This document shows, in pieces, positions 17,573 through 25,800 of a stretch of DNA of 40,189 nucleotides. This stretch comes from an uncultured Pseudomonadota bacterium (lineage in GTDB: Bacteria; Pseudomonadota; Gammaproteobacteria; Burkholderiales; Burkholderiaceae). How positions within the stretch are numbered: position 1 is the first letter of the stretch; every line of letters starts with the position of its first letter. The stretch covers positions 1-40,189 of the forward strand of contig CAMLIZ010000027.1 of assembly GCA_946480245.1 (NCBI GenBank), in the 5' to 3' direction. A model generated the notes under the pieces. It saw nothing but the letters and a program-made list of their open reading frames with translations. It ran no database searches and was not told the origin of the DNA. Both the position numbers and the translations under genes were made by a program.

Positions 17573-17934
17573 TGAGCGCACCCGTCGTCGCCCGCTTCCG
17601 GCTGCGCCTGAGCGTGGGCGAACGCGTGGCCATCGGGCCGGGCAAGATCGCGCTGCTCGAAGCGATTCGCGAGCATGGCTCGCTCACCGCGGCGGCCAAG
17701 GCGCTCGGCATCTCGTACCGCCGCGCCTGGACCATGCTCGACGAGATGAACGAGGCGCTGGCCTACCCGGCGGTGGCGTCCGCGTCCGGCGGGGCCACCG
17801 GCGGCGGCAGCCTGCTCACGCCCGTGGGCGAGGAGATCGTGGCGCGTTATCGGCGCATCGAGGCGCAGGCGGCACAGGCCTGCGGCGACGACATCCGCGC
17901 GCTGACGGCGCTGCTGCAGGCCGCACGCCGCTGA
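17572..17934 (+). CDS. ModE-type winged helix-turn-helix regulator without molybdate-binding domain
   Basis: A 120-residue regulator resembling only the N-terminal DNA-binding half of ModE (LysR-type winged HTH). It contains KIALLEAIREHGSLTAAAKA, followed by LGISYRRAWTMLDEMNEAL, and then a Gly-rich wing and LLTPVGEEIVARYRRIE. The tandem Mop/TOBE domains that bind molybdate in full-length ModE (about 260 residues) are absent. It precedes modABC by 78 bp and most likely controls it. Without a ligand domain it may act as a constitutive repressor or sense molybdate another way, perhaps with ModC, which carries a TOBE region; that is inference. The ATG overlaps the mutL stop. Confidence 0.85.
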   Translation: MSAPVVARFRLRLSVGERVAIGPGKIALLEAIREHGSLTAAAKALGISYRRAWTMLDEMNEALAYPAVASASGGATGGGSLLTPVGEEIVARYRRIEAQAAQACGDDIRALTALLQAARR

Positions 17935-17956
17935 GCCCCGGGGTCGTGCACGGCTG

Positions 17957-17980
17957 GACATGACGTCAGAGCGTCATGTC
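17957..17980. promoter_or_regulatory. Perfect inverted repeat upstream of modA, candidate operator
   Basis: GACATGACG (17957-17965) and CGTCATGTC (17972-17980) form a perfect 9-bp inverted repeat around a 6-bp spacer. It lies 32 bp before the modA ATG and 22 bp after the stop of the ModE-type gene. The dyad suits a dimeric winged-HTH protein. It does not resemble the AT-rich TATATA-type E. coli ModE box. It could also form an RNA hairpin, but no T tract follows. Confidence 0.6.
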
Positions 17981-18012
17981 AGAATGAACATATCGCCTCC
18001 ACGCCTGCCGCC

Positions 18013-18762
18013 ATGCCCGTCCGTCTGCTCGCCACGCTGATCGCCGCCCTCGCCTGCGCCGGCGCCGGCGCTGCCGACGTGCAGGTGGCCGTGGCCGCCA
18101 ACTTCACCGCACCGGCACAGCGGATCGCCGCCGATTTCGAAAGGGACACGGGGCATCACGCGGCACTGGTCTTCGGCTCCACCGGTACCCTGTATGCGCA
18201 GATCCGCCACGGCGCGCCGTTCGAGGTGCTGCTGGCCGCCGACGACGCCACACCGCTGAAGCTGGAGCGCGAAGGCGCCGCCGTGCCGGGCAGCCGCTTC
18301 ACCTACGCCATCGGCCAGTTGGTGCTGTGGTCACCCGATCCGCAGCGCGTGGGCGACGGCCCCCAGGTGCTGCGCGCAGGCCGCTTCCGGCACCTGGCGA
18401 TCGCCAATCCCAAGCTTGCGCCGTATGGCGCCGCGGCCGTCGAGACGCTGCGCGCGCTGCAGTTGCTCGACAGCCTGCAACCGCGCCTCGTGCAGGGCGA
18501 GAGCATCGCGCAGGCGCACCAGTTCGTGGCCAGCGGCAATGCCGAGCTCGGCTTCGTCGCGCTGTCGCAGGTGATGTCCAACGGCCAGTTGAGCGGCGGC
18601 TCGGCGTGGCTGGTGCCCGCGCGCTACCACGCGCCGATCCGGCAGGAGGCCGTGCTGCTCGAGGCCGGCCACGGCCACGCGGCCGCACAAGCGTGGCTGC
18701 GCTACCTGAAGTCCGGCCAGGCGCAGGCGGTGATGCGCGCCTTCGGCTACGCGCTGCCGTGA
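18013..18762 (+). CDS. modA: Molybdate ABC transporter, periplasmic binding protein
   Basis: A 249-residue binding protein that captures molybdate (and tungstate) in the periplasm. The signal peptide is about residues 1-21 ([20 protein letters not shown]). The mature N-terminus [21 protein letters not shown] and the next block [27 protein letters not shown] carry the Ser/Ala anion-contact positions of the family. The later segments [15 protein letters not shown] and [12 protein letters not shown] are also diagnostic. It opens the modABC operon; its TGA overlaps the GTG of modB. Confidence 0.95.
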   Translation: MPVRLLATLIAALACAGAGAADVQVAVAANFTAPAQRIAADFERDTGHHAALVFGSTGTLYAQIRHGAPFEVLLAADDATPLKLEREGAAVPGSRFTYAIGQLVLWSPDPQRVGDGPQVLRAGRFRHLAIANPKLAPYGAAAVETLRALQLLDSLQPRLVQGESIAQAHQFVASGNAELGFVALSQVMSNGQLSGGSAWLVPARYHAPIRQEAVLLEAGHGHAAAQAWLRYLKSGQAQAVMRAFGYALP

Positions 18763-19433
18763 CGCTGGACAGCGCCGACGCGGCGGCGATCTGGCTCACG
18801 CTGCGGCTGGCCACCACCACCACCGTGCTGCTGCTGATCGCCGGCACGCCGCTGGCCTGGTGGCTGGCGCGCACGCGCTCGGCCTGGAAGGCGCCGATCG
18901 CCGCGGTGGTGTCTCTGCCCATCGTGCTGCCGCCGTCGGTGCTGGGCTTCTACCTGCTCGTCGCGCTCGGGCCGCAAGGGCCCATCGGGCGGCTGACCGA
19001 GGCGCTGGGGCTGGGCACGCTGCCGTTCACGTTCGCGGGGCTGGTGCTGGCCTCGGTGCTGTACTCGATGCCCTTCGTGGTGCAGCCGATCCAGAACGCA
19101 TTCGAGGCCATCGGCGAGCGCCCGCTGGAAGTGGCGGCCACCTTGCGCGCGTCGCCGCTGGACGCGTTCTTCTCGGTGGCCTTGCCGCTGGCGCGGCCCG
19201 GGCTGGTGACCGCGGCGATCCTCGGCTTCGCGCACACCGTGGGCGAGTTCGGCGTGGTGCTGATGATCGGCGGCAACATCCCCGGCCGCACCCGCGTGCT
19301 CTCGGTGCAGGTGTACGACCACGTGGAGGCACTGGAATACGCGCAGGCGCACAGCCTCGCGGCGGGCCTGCTCGCCTTCTCGTTCGTCGTGCTGCTCGCC
19401 AGCCACCTGCTGAACCGGCGGGTGCCGCGGTGA
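18759..19433 (+). CDS. modB: Molybdate ABC transporter permease
   Basis: A 224-residue inner-membrane permease with about five helices. It contains [16 protein letters not shown], the EAA loop [20 protein letters not shown] that docks onto the ATPase, and [17 protein letters not shown], all typical of ModB. The GTG start at 18759 overlaps the modA stop by four bases, and its own stop overlaps modC in the same way, so the three genes are translationally coupled. The open frame upstream of the GTG runs through modA and is not coding. Confidence 0.95.
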   Translation: MTLDSADAAAIWLTLRLATTTTVLLLIAGTPLAWWLARTRSAWKAPIAAVVSLPIVLPPSVLGFYLLVALGPQGPIGRLTEALGLGTLPFTFAGLVLASVLYSMPFVVQPIQNAFEAIGERPLEVAATLRASPLDAFFSVALPLARPGLVTAAILGFAHTVGEFGVVLMIGGNIPGRTRVLSVQVYDHVEALEYAQAHSLAAGLLAFSFVVLLASHLLNRRVPR

Positions 19434-20494
19434 CGCTGCAGGCCCGCTTCGAGCTGCGCCAGGGCACCTTCGCGCTCGACGTGGACCTGACGCTGCACAC
19501 GCGCGGCATCACCGCGCTGTTCGGGCCCTCGGGTGCCGGCAAGACCACGCTGCTGCGCTGCATTGCCGGGCTGGAGCCCGCGGCACGCGGCCGGCTCGCC
19601 CTCGACGGCGAGGTGTGGCAGGACGAGCAGCGCCGCCTGCCCACGCACCGCCGCGCTATCGGCTACGTGTTCCAGGAGGCCAGCCTGTTCGCGCACCTGA
19701 GCGTGCAGGGCAACCTGCGCTACGGGCTGGCGCGCGGCGGTGGCGCGGCCGCGGCGCTGGAGCAGGCGGTCGAGCTGCTCGGCATCGGGCCGCTGCTGGC
19801 GCGTGCGCCGGCCGGGCTGTCGGGCGGCGAACGCCAGCGCGTCGCGATCGCGCGTGCGTTGGCCAGCGCACCGCGCCTGCTGCTGATGGACGAGCCGCTG
19901 GCCGCGCTCGACCTCGCGCGCAAGCGCGAGATCCTGCCCTACCTGGAGCGATTGCACCGCGAGCTGGCGCTGCCCGTGCTCTACGTCAGCCACTCGCCCG
20001 ACGAGGTGGCGCGCCTGGCCGACCATCTGGTGGCCATGGAACATGGCCGCGTGCAGGCGCATGGACCCTTGGGCGAGATGCTGGCGCGCCTGGATCTGTC
20101 GCTCGCACTGGCCGACGACGCCGGCGTGGTGCTGGAAGCGAGCGTGGCCGAACTCGACGCGCAATGGCAGCTGGCCCGCCTGGCCTTCGACGGTGGCTCG
20201 CTGTGGGTGCCTGACCATGCGCTCGCGCCCGGGCGCCGTGTGCGTGTGCGCGTGCTGGCGCGAGACGTGAGCCTGGCGGCGCAGCGGCCCTCGGACAGCA
20301 GCATCCAGAACCTGATGCCCGCGCAGGTGGACACGATCGCCGACGACCGGCACCCCGCACTGGCGCTGGTGCGCGTGCGCGTGGGCAGCGCGCCGCTGCT
20401 GGCCCGGCTGACGCGGCGCGCCGCTGCGTCGCTCGCGCTCGCGCGGGGCCAGGCTGTGTGGGTGCAGGTGAAGAGCGTCGCGCTGATGGAGTAG
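19430..20494 (+). CDS. modC: Molybdate ABC transporter ATP-binding protein
   Basis: A 354-residue ATPase that energises molybdate import. The ABC domain shows Walker [11 protein letters not shown]-loop [15 protein letters not shown], signature LSGGERQR, Walker [13 protein letters not shown] and the switch His in [13 protein letters not shown]. The C-terminal about 70 residues form a Mop/TOBE-type domain ([15 protein letters not shown] and following), which in this family can bind molybdate. The GTG start at 19430 overlaps the modB stop. Because the local ModE-like regulator has no such domain, the one in ModC is the only visible cytoplasmic molybdate-binding site here. Confidence 0.95.
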   Translation: MTLQARFELRQGTFALDVDLTLHTRGITALFGPSGAGKTTLLRCIAGLEPAARGRLALDGEVWQDEQRRLPTHRRAIGYVFQEASLFAHLSVQGNLRYGLARGGGAAAALEQAVELLGIGPLLARAPAGLSGGERQRVAIARALASAPRLLLMDEPLAALDLARKREILPYLERLHRELALPVLYVSHSPDEVARLADHLVAMEHGRVQAHGPLGEMLARLDLSLALADDAGVVLEASVAELDAQWQLARLAFDGGSLWVPDHALAPGRRVRVRVLARDVSLAAQRPSDSSIQNLMPAQVDTIADDRHPALALVRVRVGSAPLLARLTRRAAASLALARGQAVWVQVKSVALME

Positions 20495-20514
20495 CGCATG
20501 GTCCAATCCGCAGC

Positions 20515-21513
20515 ATGAATTCCCCGCGACCCAAGATCGGTGTGAAGCCCGGCGCCCCCGCGCGCGACCCGCGCCGCCGCAGCGTGCGGCCCGGCGCGCC
20601 GCGCAACCCCCAGGGGCAGCCGCCGCGTACGCCACCGGAGGCTGCGCCGCAGCCCCCTGTCGCGCAGCCCCAAAGGCCGCGTCCAGCTGCGCAGCGCGCG
20701 GCGGCCGAGCGCACACCGGCAGCGCCGCCCATTGCCGTGGCGCCCGTGGCGGCGCGGCCGAACACGCCGGCCACCGAAGGCATGCGCCTGTCGAAGCACC
20801 TGTCCGACCAGGGCATCGCCTCGCGGCGCGAGGCCGACGACTGGATCGACGCCGGCTGGGTGCGCGTGGACGGCAAGGTGGCCGTGCTCGGCCAGCGCGT
20901 GCTGCCGCACCAGCACATCGAGATCGACCCGGCAGCGCGCACCGAGCAGGCGCGCCGCGTGACGATCCTGCTGCACAAGCCGATCGGCTACGTGAGCGGC
21001 CAGGCCGAAGACGGCTACCAGCCCGCGGCCGTGCTCGTGACCCAGGCCAACCACTGGCCGGGCGACGCGTCGCGCCAGCGCTTCCACGCGGGCCACACGC
21101 GCGGGCTGGCGCCGGCCGGCCGGCTCGACATCGACTCCACCGGCCTGCTGGTGCTCACGCAGGACGGGCGCGTGGCGCGCCAGCTGATCGGCGAGGATTC
21201 ACGCGTCGAGAAGGAATACCTGGTGCGCGTGGAGCCGGCGGGCCTGGGCACGGTGCACGAGAACGCGCTCGCGCTGCTCAACCACGGGCTGGTGCTCGAC
21301 GACAAGCCGCTGAAGCCGGCCAAGGTGAGCTGGCAGAACGAGGAGCAGCTGCGCTTCGTGCTGCGCGAGGGCAAGAAGCGCCAGATCCGCCGCATGTGCG
21401 AGCTGGTGGGCTTCAAGGTGTTGGCGCTCAAGCGCGTGCGCATCGGCAGCGTGGTGCTGGGGCAGCTGCCGGTGGGGCAGTGGCGCTACCTGGGGGAGCA
21501 CGAGCGCTTCTGA
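20515..21513 (+). CDS. RluF-like 23S rRNA pseudouridine synthase
   Basis: A 332-residue pseudouridine synthase of the RsuA/RluB/RluF group, most like RluF, which modifies 23S rRNA. The first about 90 residues are a Pro/Ala/Arg-rich, low-complexity extension. The S4 RNA-binding domain follows (MRLSKHLSDQGIASRREADD), then the catalytic region with GRLDIDSTGLLVLTQDG, containing the catalytic Asp, and the C-terminal EGKKRQIRRMCELVGFKVLALKR (given here as one family block). The ATG at 20515 lies 20 nt after modC. An internal start at the MRLSKHL Met would give a normal-length protein without the tail, so the extension could be partly mis-called, though its frame stays open and coding-like. Confidence 0.88.
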   Translation: MNSPRPKIGVKPGAPARDPRRRSVRPGAPRNPQGQPPRTPPEAAPQPPVAQPQRPRPAAQRAAAERTPAAPPIAVAPVAARPNTPATEGMRLSKHLSDQGIASRREADDWIDAGWVRVDGKVAVLGQRVLPHQHIEIDPAARTEQARRVTILLHKPIGYVSGQAEDGYQPAAVLVTQANHWPGDASRQRFHAGHTRGLAPAGRLDIDSTGLLVLTQDGRVARQLIGEDSRVEKEYLVRVEPAGLGTVHENALALLNHGLVLDDKPLKPAKVSWQNEEQLRFVLREGKKRQIRRMCELVGFKVLALKRVRIGSVVLGQLPVGQWRYLGEHERF

Positions 21514-21532
21514 GCGCGGCGCGGGTGCAGCT

Positions 21533-22735
21533 TCAACCCGGCAGCAGGAGCCGGTCGTAGCCTGCGACACCTTGCTCGACGCCGTAGCGCTGCACGTCAG
21601 CGCGGGCCTGTTGCCGCATGCGAGCAAAGTCAAGCGGGTGCTCGACGGCAGCGAGCGCGGCGGAGGCAATGTCGTCCAACCCGAAGAAGGGCACGAGGAC
21701 GCCGTTGTCCCCGTGTCGAAGCACTTCCTGCACCGGCGGGGTATCTGAGCCGATGACTAGTGCGCCGCATGCCATGGCCTCCAGCATTGACCAGCTCAAC
21801 ACGAACGGGTAGGTGAGATACACATGTGCAGCGGATACCTGCAGCACGCGCAGATAGTCCGCATAGGCGAGCTTGCCGAGGAAATGGGTGCGCTCGGGGT
21901 CGATGCTCACCTCGCGCAACATCCGCTCTCGCCAGCAGGCGGCGTCCGCAGGCTTGCGGCCGTAGCTCACTTCGTCGCCCCCGACGATGAGTGCGTGCAC
22001 GCGGGAATGATCGCGCTGCATGCGCTCCAGCGCGCGCATGAAGACATGAAAGCCGCGGTACGGCTCCAGGTTGCGCGCAACGAAGGTGACGACCGGATCG
22101 CCTGCGGTCAATACCGTGCCGTTCGGCGTGCGCATTCGGGCCTGGCTGTCCGGTCGAAGCCTTAGGGTGTCGATGCCTTCATGCTGAACGGCGATCTTTG
22201 GCTGCGCCATCGCGGGGTGGCGGCTGCGCTGCCAATGCGTGGGGCTGACGGCCGCATCGCATTGCATCAGGTTGAGGGCGTGCAGCATGTTCCAGGTGCG
22301 GGTGCGCGCCCGGTCGTCCAGCACAAGCGGAAACTCCGGGTCGAAGCCGGCGTCGTCGCTGCCCTCGGCGTAGTACCACTCGCACAAGTGCACGAGGCGC
22401 GCCTGCGGGTATATCTCCTTCGCATACAGCGTTTCGCCCCAGCCCGGATGGGCCACGATCGCGTCAGGGGTGAAGCCACTCTGCCGCAGGGCGGTCATCG
22501 CACGCGCGGCAGCCTGGCCATGCAGCGTGGCCGACTCCACCATGCGCAGATAGCGATGCTGGTTGTCCAGGCCGGTGCGCGCGAGCCGATATCGATGCAG
22601 TTGCTCGAAGCCCGGCATCCCCGGTGCCCCGATGTGGCCGATGGCTCGCACCTGCCACCCCGGGCGCCGAGACCAGGCGCGCGCGACCTGCGCGAACTGC
22701 CCCGGGAAGTTCTGGTGGAGAAAGAGAACACGCAT
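21533..22735 (-). CDS. GT4-type glycosyltransferase
   Basis: A 400-residue GT-B fold glycosyltransferase of the GT4 group. The N-terminal domain begins MRVLFLHQNFPGQFAQVARA and contains VAHPGWGETLYAKEIYP. The C-terminal nucleotide-sugar half has VTFVARNLEPYRGFHVFMRA and LSWSMLEAMACGALVIGSDT with the E(x7)E-type region continuing to PVQEVL. Donor and acceptor are unknown. It lies 66 nt after the RTX gene stop, behind a strong hairpin, so it may be partly uncoupled from it. The ATG at 22735 begins the typical sequence; a TTG at 22756 would abut the hairpin and is less likely. It could glycosylate a surface polymer or the RTX protein, which is speculation. Confidence 0.85.
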   Translation of the reverse strand: MRVLFLHQNFPGQFAQVARAWSRRPGWQVRAIGHIGAPGMPGFEQLHRYRLARTGLDNQHRYLRMVESATLHGQAAARAMTALRQSGFTPDAIVAHPGWGETLYAKEIYPQARLVHLCEWYYAEGSDDAGFDPEFPLVLDDRARTRTWNMLHALNLMQCDAAVSPTHWQRSRHPAMAQPKIAVQHEGIDTLRLRPDSQARMRTPNGTVLTAGDPVVTFVARNLEPYRGFHVFMRALERMQRDHSRVHALIVGGDEVSYGRKPADAACWRERMLREVSIDPERTHFLGKLAYADYLRVLQVSAAHVYLTYPFVLSWSMLEAMACGALVIGSDTPPVQEVLRHGDNGVLVPFFGLDDIASAALAAVEHPLDFARMRQQARADVQRYGVEQGVAGYDRLLLPG

Positions 22736-22757
22736 CTGGTGAAGGACAGCCCACAAG

Positions 22758-22795
22758 GCGAACGCCGGTCGCGCCGAAGCGCGGCCGGCGTTCGC
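22758..22795 (-). terminator. Long hairpin after the RTX gene
   Basis: GCGAACGCCGG and CCGGCGTTCGC flank a further CGCGC/GCGCG pairing around a CGAA/TTCG loop, giving about 17 bp with one mismatch (A·C in the minus transcript). It begins 6 nt after the RTX stop. No T tract follows on minus, so it may act as a terminator, an mRNA 3'-end stabiliser, or both, reducing expression of the glycosyltransferase relative to the RTX gene. Confidence 0.65.
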
Positions 22796-22801
22796 TGTGG
22801 G

Positions 22802-25800
22802 TCAGTGCCAGTTGGCGGCAAGCACCGGGTTGAGCTGCGTCTTGTAGTCGTCGGGCAGCGTGGTCTGCCCCGCAGCTGGCGGCGCAAAGCCGGCCATCGC
22901 GTCCACCAGGTTTTGCACCTGCGTGTCCAGCAGCAACTTGCCGTCACCTGACTTGAACTGCTCCAGGTGATACGACGCGCCGGAGTACCAGTTGGAGACC
23001 GTCATCGCATCGCCGGTGCCGATGATGCTCACCTCGAGGTCGTTGCCGGCGCGGCGGAACCAGACCTGGTCGAGGTTCACATCTGCGCCCAGTTCCACCA
23101 CGTCGGTGTTGCCGGCGGTGCTGTCGTAGTCGCTCACGGTATCTGCACAGGCACCGCGGCGTAGCACATAGGTGTCGTTGCCGGTACCGCCATACAGGTA
23201 GTCGTTGCCCAGCCCGCCTTCGAGCCGGTCGTCCCCCGCGTCGCCATACAGCGTGTCGGCGCCATCGCCTCCGTACAGCGTGTCGTTGCCGTTGCCGCCG
23301 CACAAGTAGTCGATGCCGGCGCCACCATCGAGCACGTCGTTGCCGTCGTTGCCGTACAGCGTGTCGTTGCCGTCCGCACCGGTGATCGCATCGGCACTGG
23401 CATAGCCTTGCAGGTAGTCGGCTGCCGCCGTGCCTTGCAGCAGCATCGTCTTGACTGCCCCCACGTCCCAGCTGGTGCCGTCGGCGAAGCGGATCTGATC
23501 GAGCTTGTACGCACTGGCGCCGTCGCTGAGCAGGTAGTTCTGCACCTGGATCAGGTCGGTGCTGCCGTTCAGGCTCAGGATCAGGTCGCTGCCGCTGCGG
23601 CCGACCTTGATGTCCGCCGCTGCGATGTCCGCGCCGAACTCGATCGCATCGGTCTTGCCGGTGCCACCGTCGTAGTTGTAGATCGTGTCCTGGCCCCAGC
23701 CTCGGCTGAAGATGTAGGTGTCACTGCCCGCACCGCCGCTGAGGTAGTCGTTGCCCGCCCCGCCGATCAGGCGGTCGTCTCCGTTGCCTCCGTACAGCGT
23801 GTCGATGCCGGCGCCACCATCGAGCACGTCGTTGCCGTCGTTGCCGTACAGCGTGTCGTTGCCGAGCCCGCCCAGGACCGTGTCGTTGCCCGCGGCCGCA
23901 GTGATCACGTCGTTGCCGTCGCCACCGTCGACTGCGTCATCGGTGGCATAGCCGTACAGGTTGTCGGCACCGCTGGTGCCCTGCATGACCTTGGATTTGA
24001 CCGTCGCCACGTCCCAGCTCGTGCCGTCCGCGAAGCGGACCTGCTCCACCTGGAGACCGCCCGCACCGTCACTCGTGAAGTAGCTCGACACGGTGACCTT
24101 GTCGGTGCTGCCGGCCAGCGTCAGCACCAGGTCGTTGTTGTTGCGGGTCAGCTGCACATCGCTGGATGCGATGCCCGCCCCGAACGCGATCGCATCGGTC
24201 TTGCCCGTGCCGGTGTCGTAGTTGTAGACGGTGTCCTGGCCCCAGCCGCGTTCGAACGCGTAGGTGTCACTGCCGGCGCCTCCGCTCAGGTAGTCGTTGC
24301 CCGTGCCGCCGTCGATGCGGTCGTTGCCGGCGTCGCCGTACACGCTGTCGTTGCCGTCGCCGCCCAGCAGCAGGTCGTCGCCGTTGCCGCCCGACAGGAA
24401 GTCCGCCCCTGCACCACCATCCAGCGTGTCGTCACCGTCTTCGCCTTGCAGCGTGTCGTTGCCGGCACCTCCCAACGCAATGTCGTTACCCGCTCCTGCG
24501 CGGAACCCGTTGGCCGCGTCGTTTCCGAAATAGATGTTGGCTGCCGCAGTGCCGGTAGCAGCGGTGGCATCCAGCACGCCCAAACCAGAAAGGGTCGCGT
24601 GAACAGGTGAGTCAGCAGCCAGCGAATCCATCCAGCCTTTCAGCGTGCCGGCACCGTCGAACCCCACCGATCTGAGCGTCGATTGAGCGTACAGGTTCAG
24701 CTCCAACAGATCGGTGAAGGCGTTCTTCTCGTCACTCGCCCGGTACTGGTCGAGCTTGGCCGCCAGGGCTGTGGTGTCGAAATGCAGGCCCGTGTCGTCA
24801 AACGTGACGCCAATGGAATCCAGATACGGCCGCAGACGCGTTTGCATTGTCAGCGACTCGTACACCGACTCTTTCAGAGCTCCGTAACCCTGGTCTATGG
24901 CGTCGACCTGCTGCTGTGATAGGTTCACCACGAACATGGTGTAGGGCCCCGATGAAGCACCACCACCCCCACCGCTGCCGCCCGAGCCACCGGTATTCAG
25001 TGATACGTTGAGGGTCGTGTTGAGAAAGCGAGAACCGTTGAACACTTCCAGCAGCGCCATCCGCTGCATCACGTCCATTCCCTGGGCAGTGAGGTCGCAG
25101 GTGCTCGTGTAGTACTGGCTCGTGTTCGGCAGTTTGAACAACGCAACGGGGTAGGTAGACACCCCGTCCAGTTCGCCGGGATCAGCAATGGTGTAGTGCC
25201 ACACCACGGTCGAGCTTGTTTCGCTGACCACCGTGCCCCTGAGCGGGCGTGAGAAGGTGGTTTGCGTGAGCTTGCCAGTGGTTGCTGCCCAGGCGGAAAG
25301 CACGGCATCCGCATCGGCCCACTGCGCATCGCGCGTGGTGTCGCCGGCGAATTGATCCAACTTCTGCAGCAGCGCATCGCTGGTGCCCGAACCCAGGCTC
25401 ATCGCCTCCTGCAGATCACGCACCCACCCGCTGCCTTGCATGCCGGGTAGCGCACGCGCCGCATCCGTCAGCGGCACTGCGTCCGTGAACTGCCGGTAGA
25501 ACGGGTTGCTGGCGAGGTTGAGGTTGCCGGCGCTCAGATCGACCGTGTCGGCCTGCGTGGTGCTGCCGTCGACGCGTTGCACGGTGGTGGTACCCGTCAA
25601 CGTATTGCCGTTGCCAAGGTTCACCGTGCTGCTGGTCGCGTTGAGCGAAATGCCGGCGATCCCCTTGTCGGCCAGCGTGAACAGCTCGTTGGCCTGGCTG
25701 ACGCCGTCCTGGTTCAGGTCCTGCCACAGCTGCACCTGCGACCACGCCGCATCGCTGGCATTGAAGACGCCGTCGTGGTTGTCGTCCAGCGCGGCCACGG

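Noticed and set aside
18327..19433. Longer modB with a start inside modA
   Set aside because: The upstream extension is a shadow of modA; the GTG at 18759 gives a normal ModB N-terminus and the usual overlap.
22802..24600. Regular short repeats that might suggest a CRISPR array or satellite
   Set aside because: The periodicity is 27 bp (nine codons), in frame, and explained by RTX nonapeptides.
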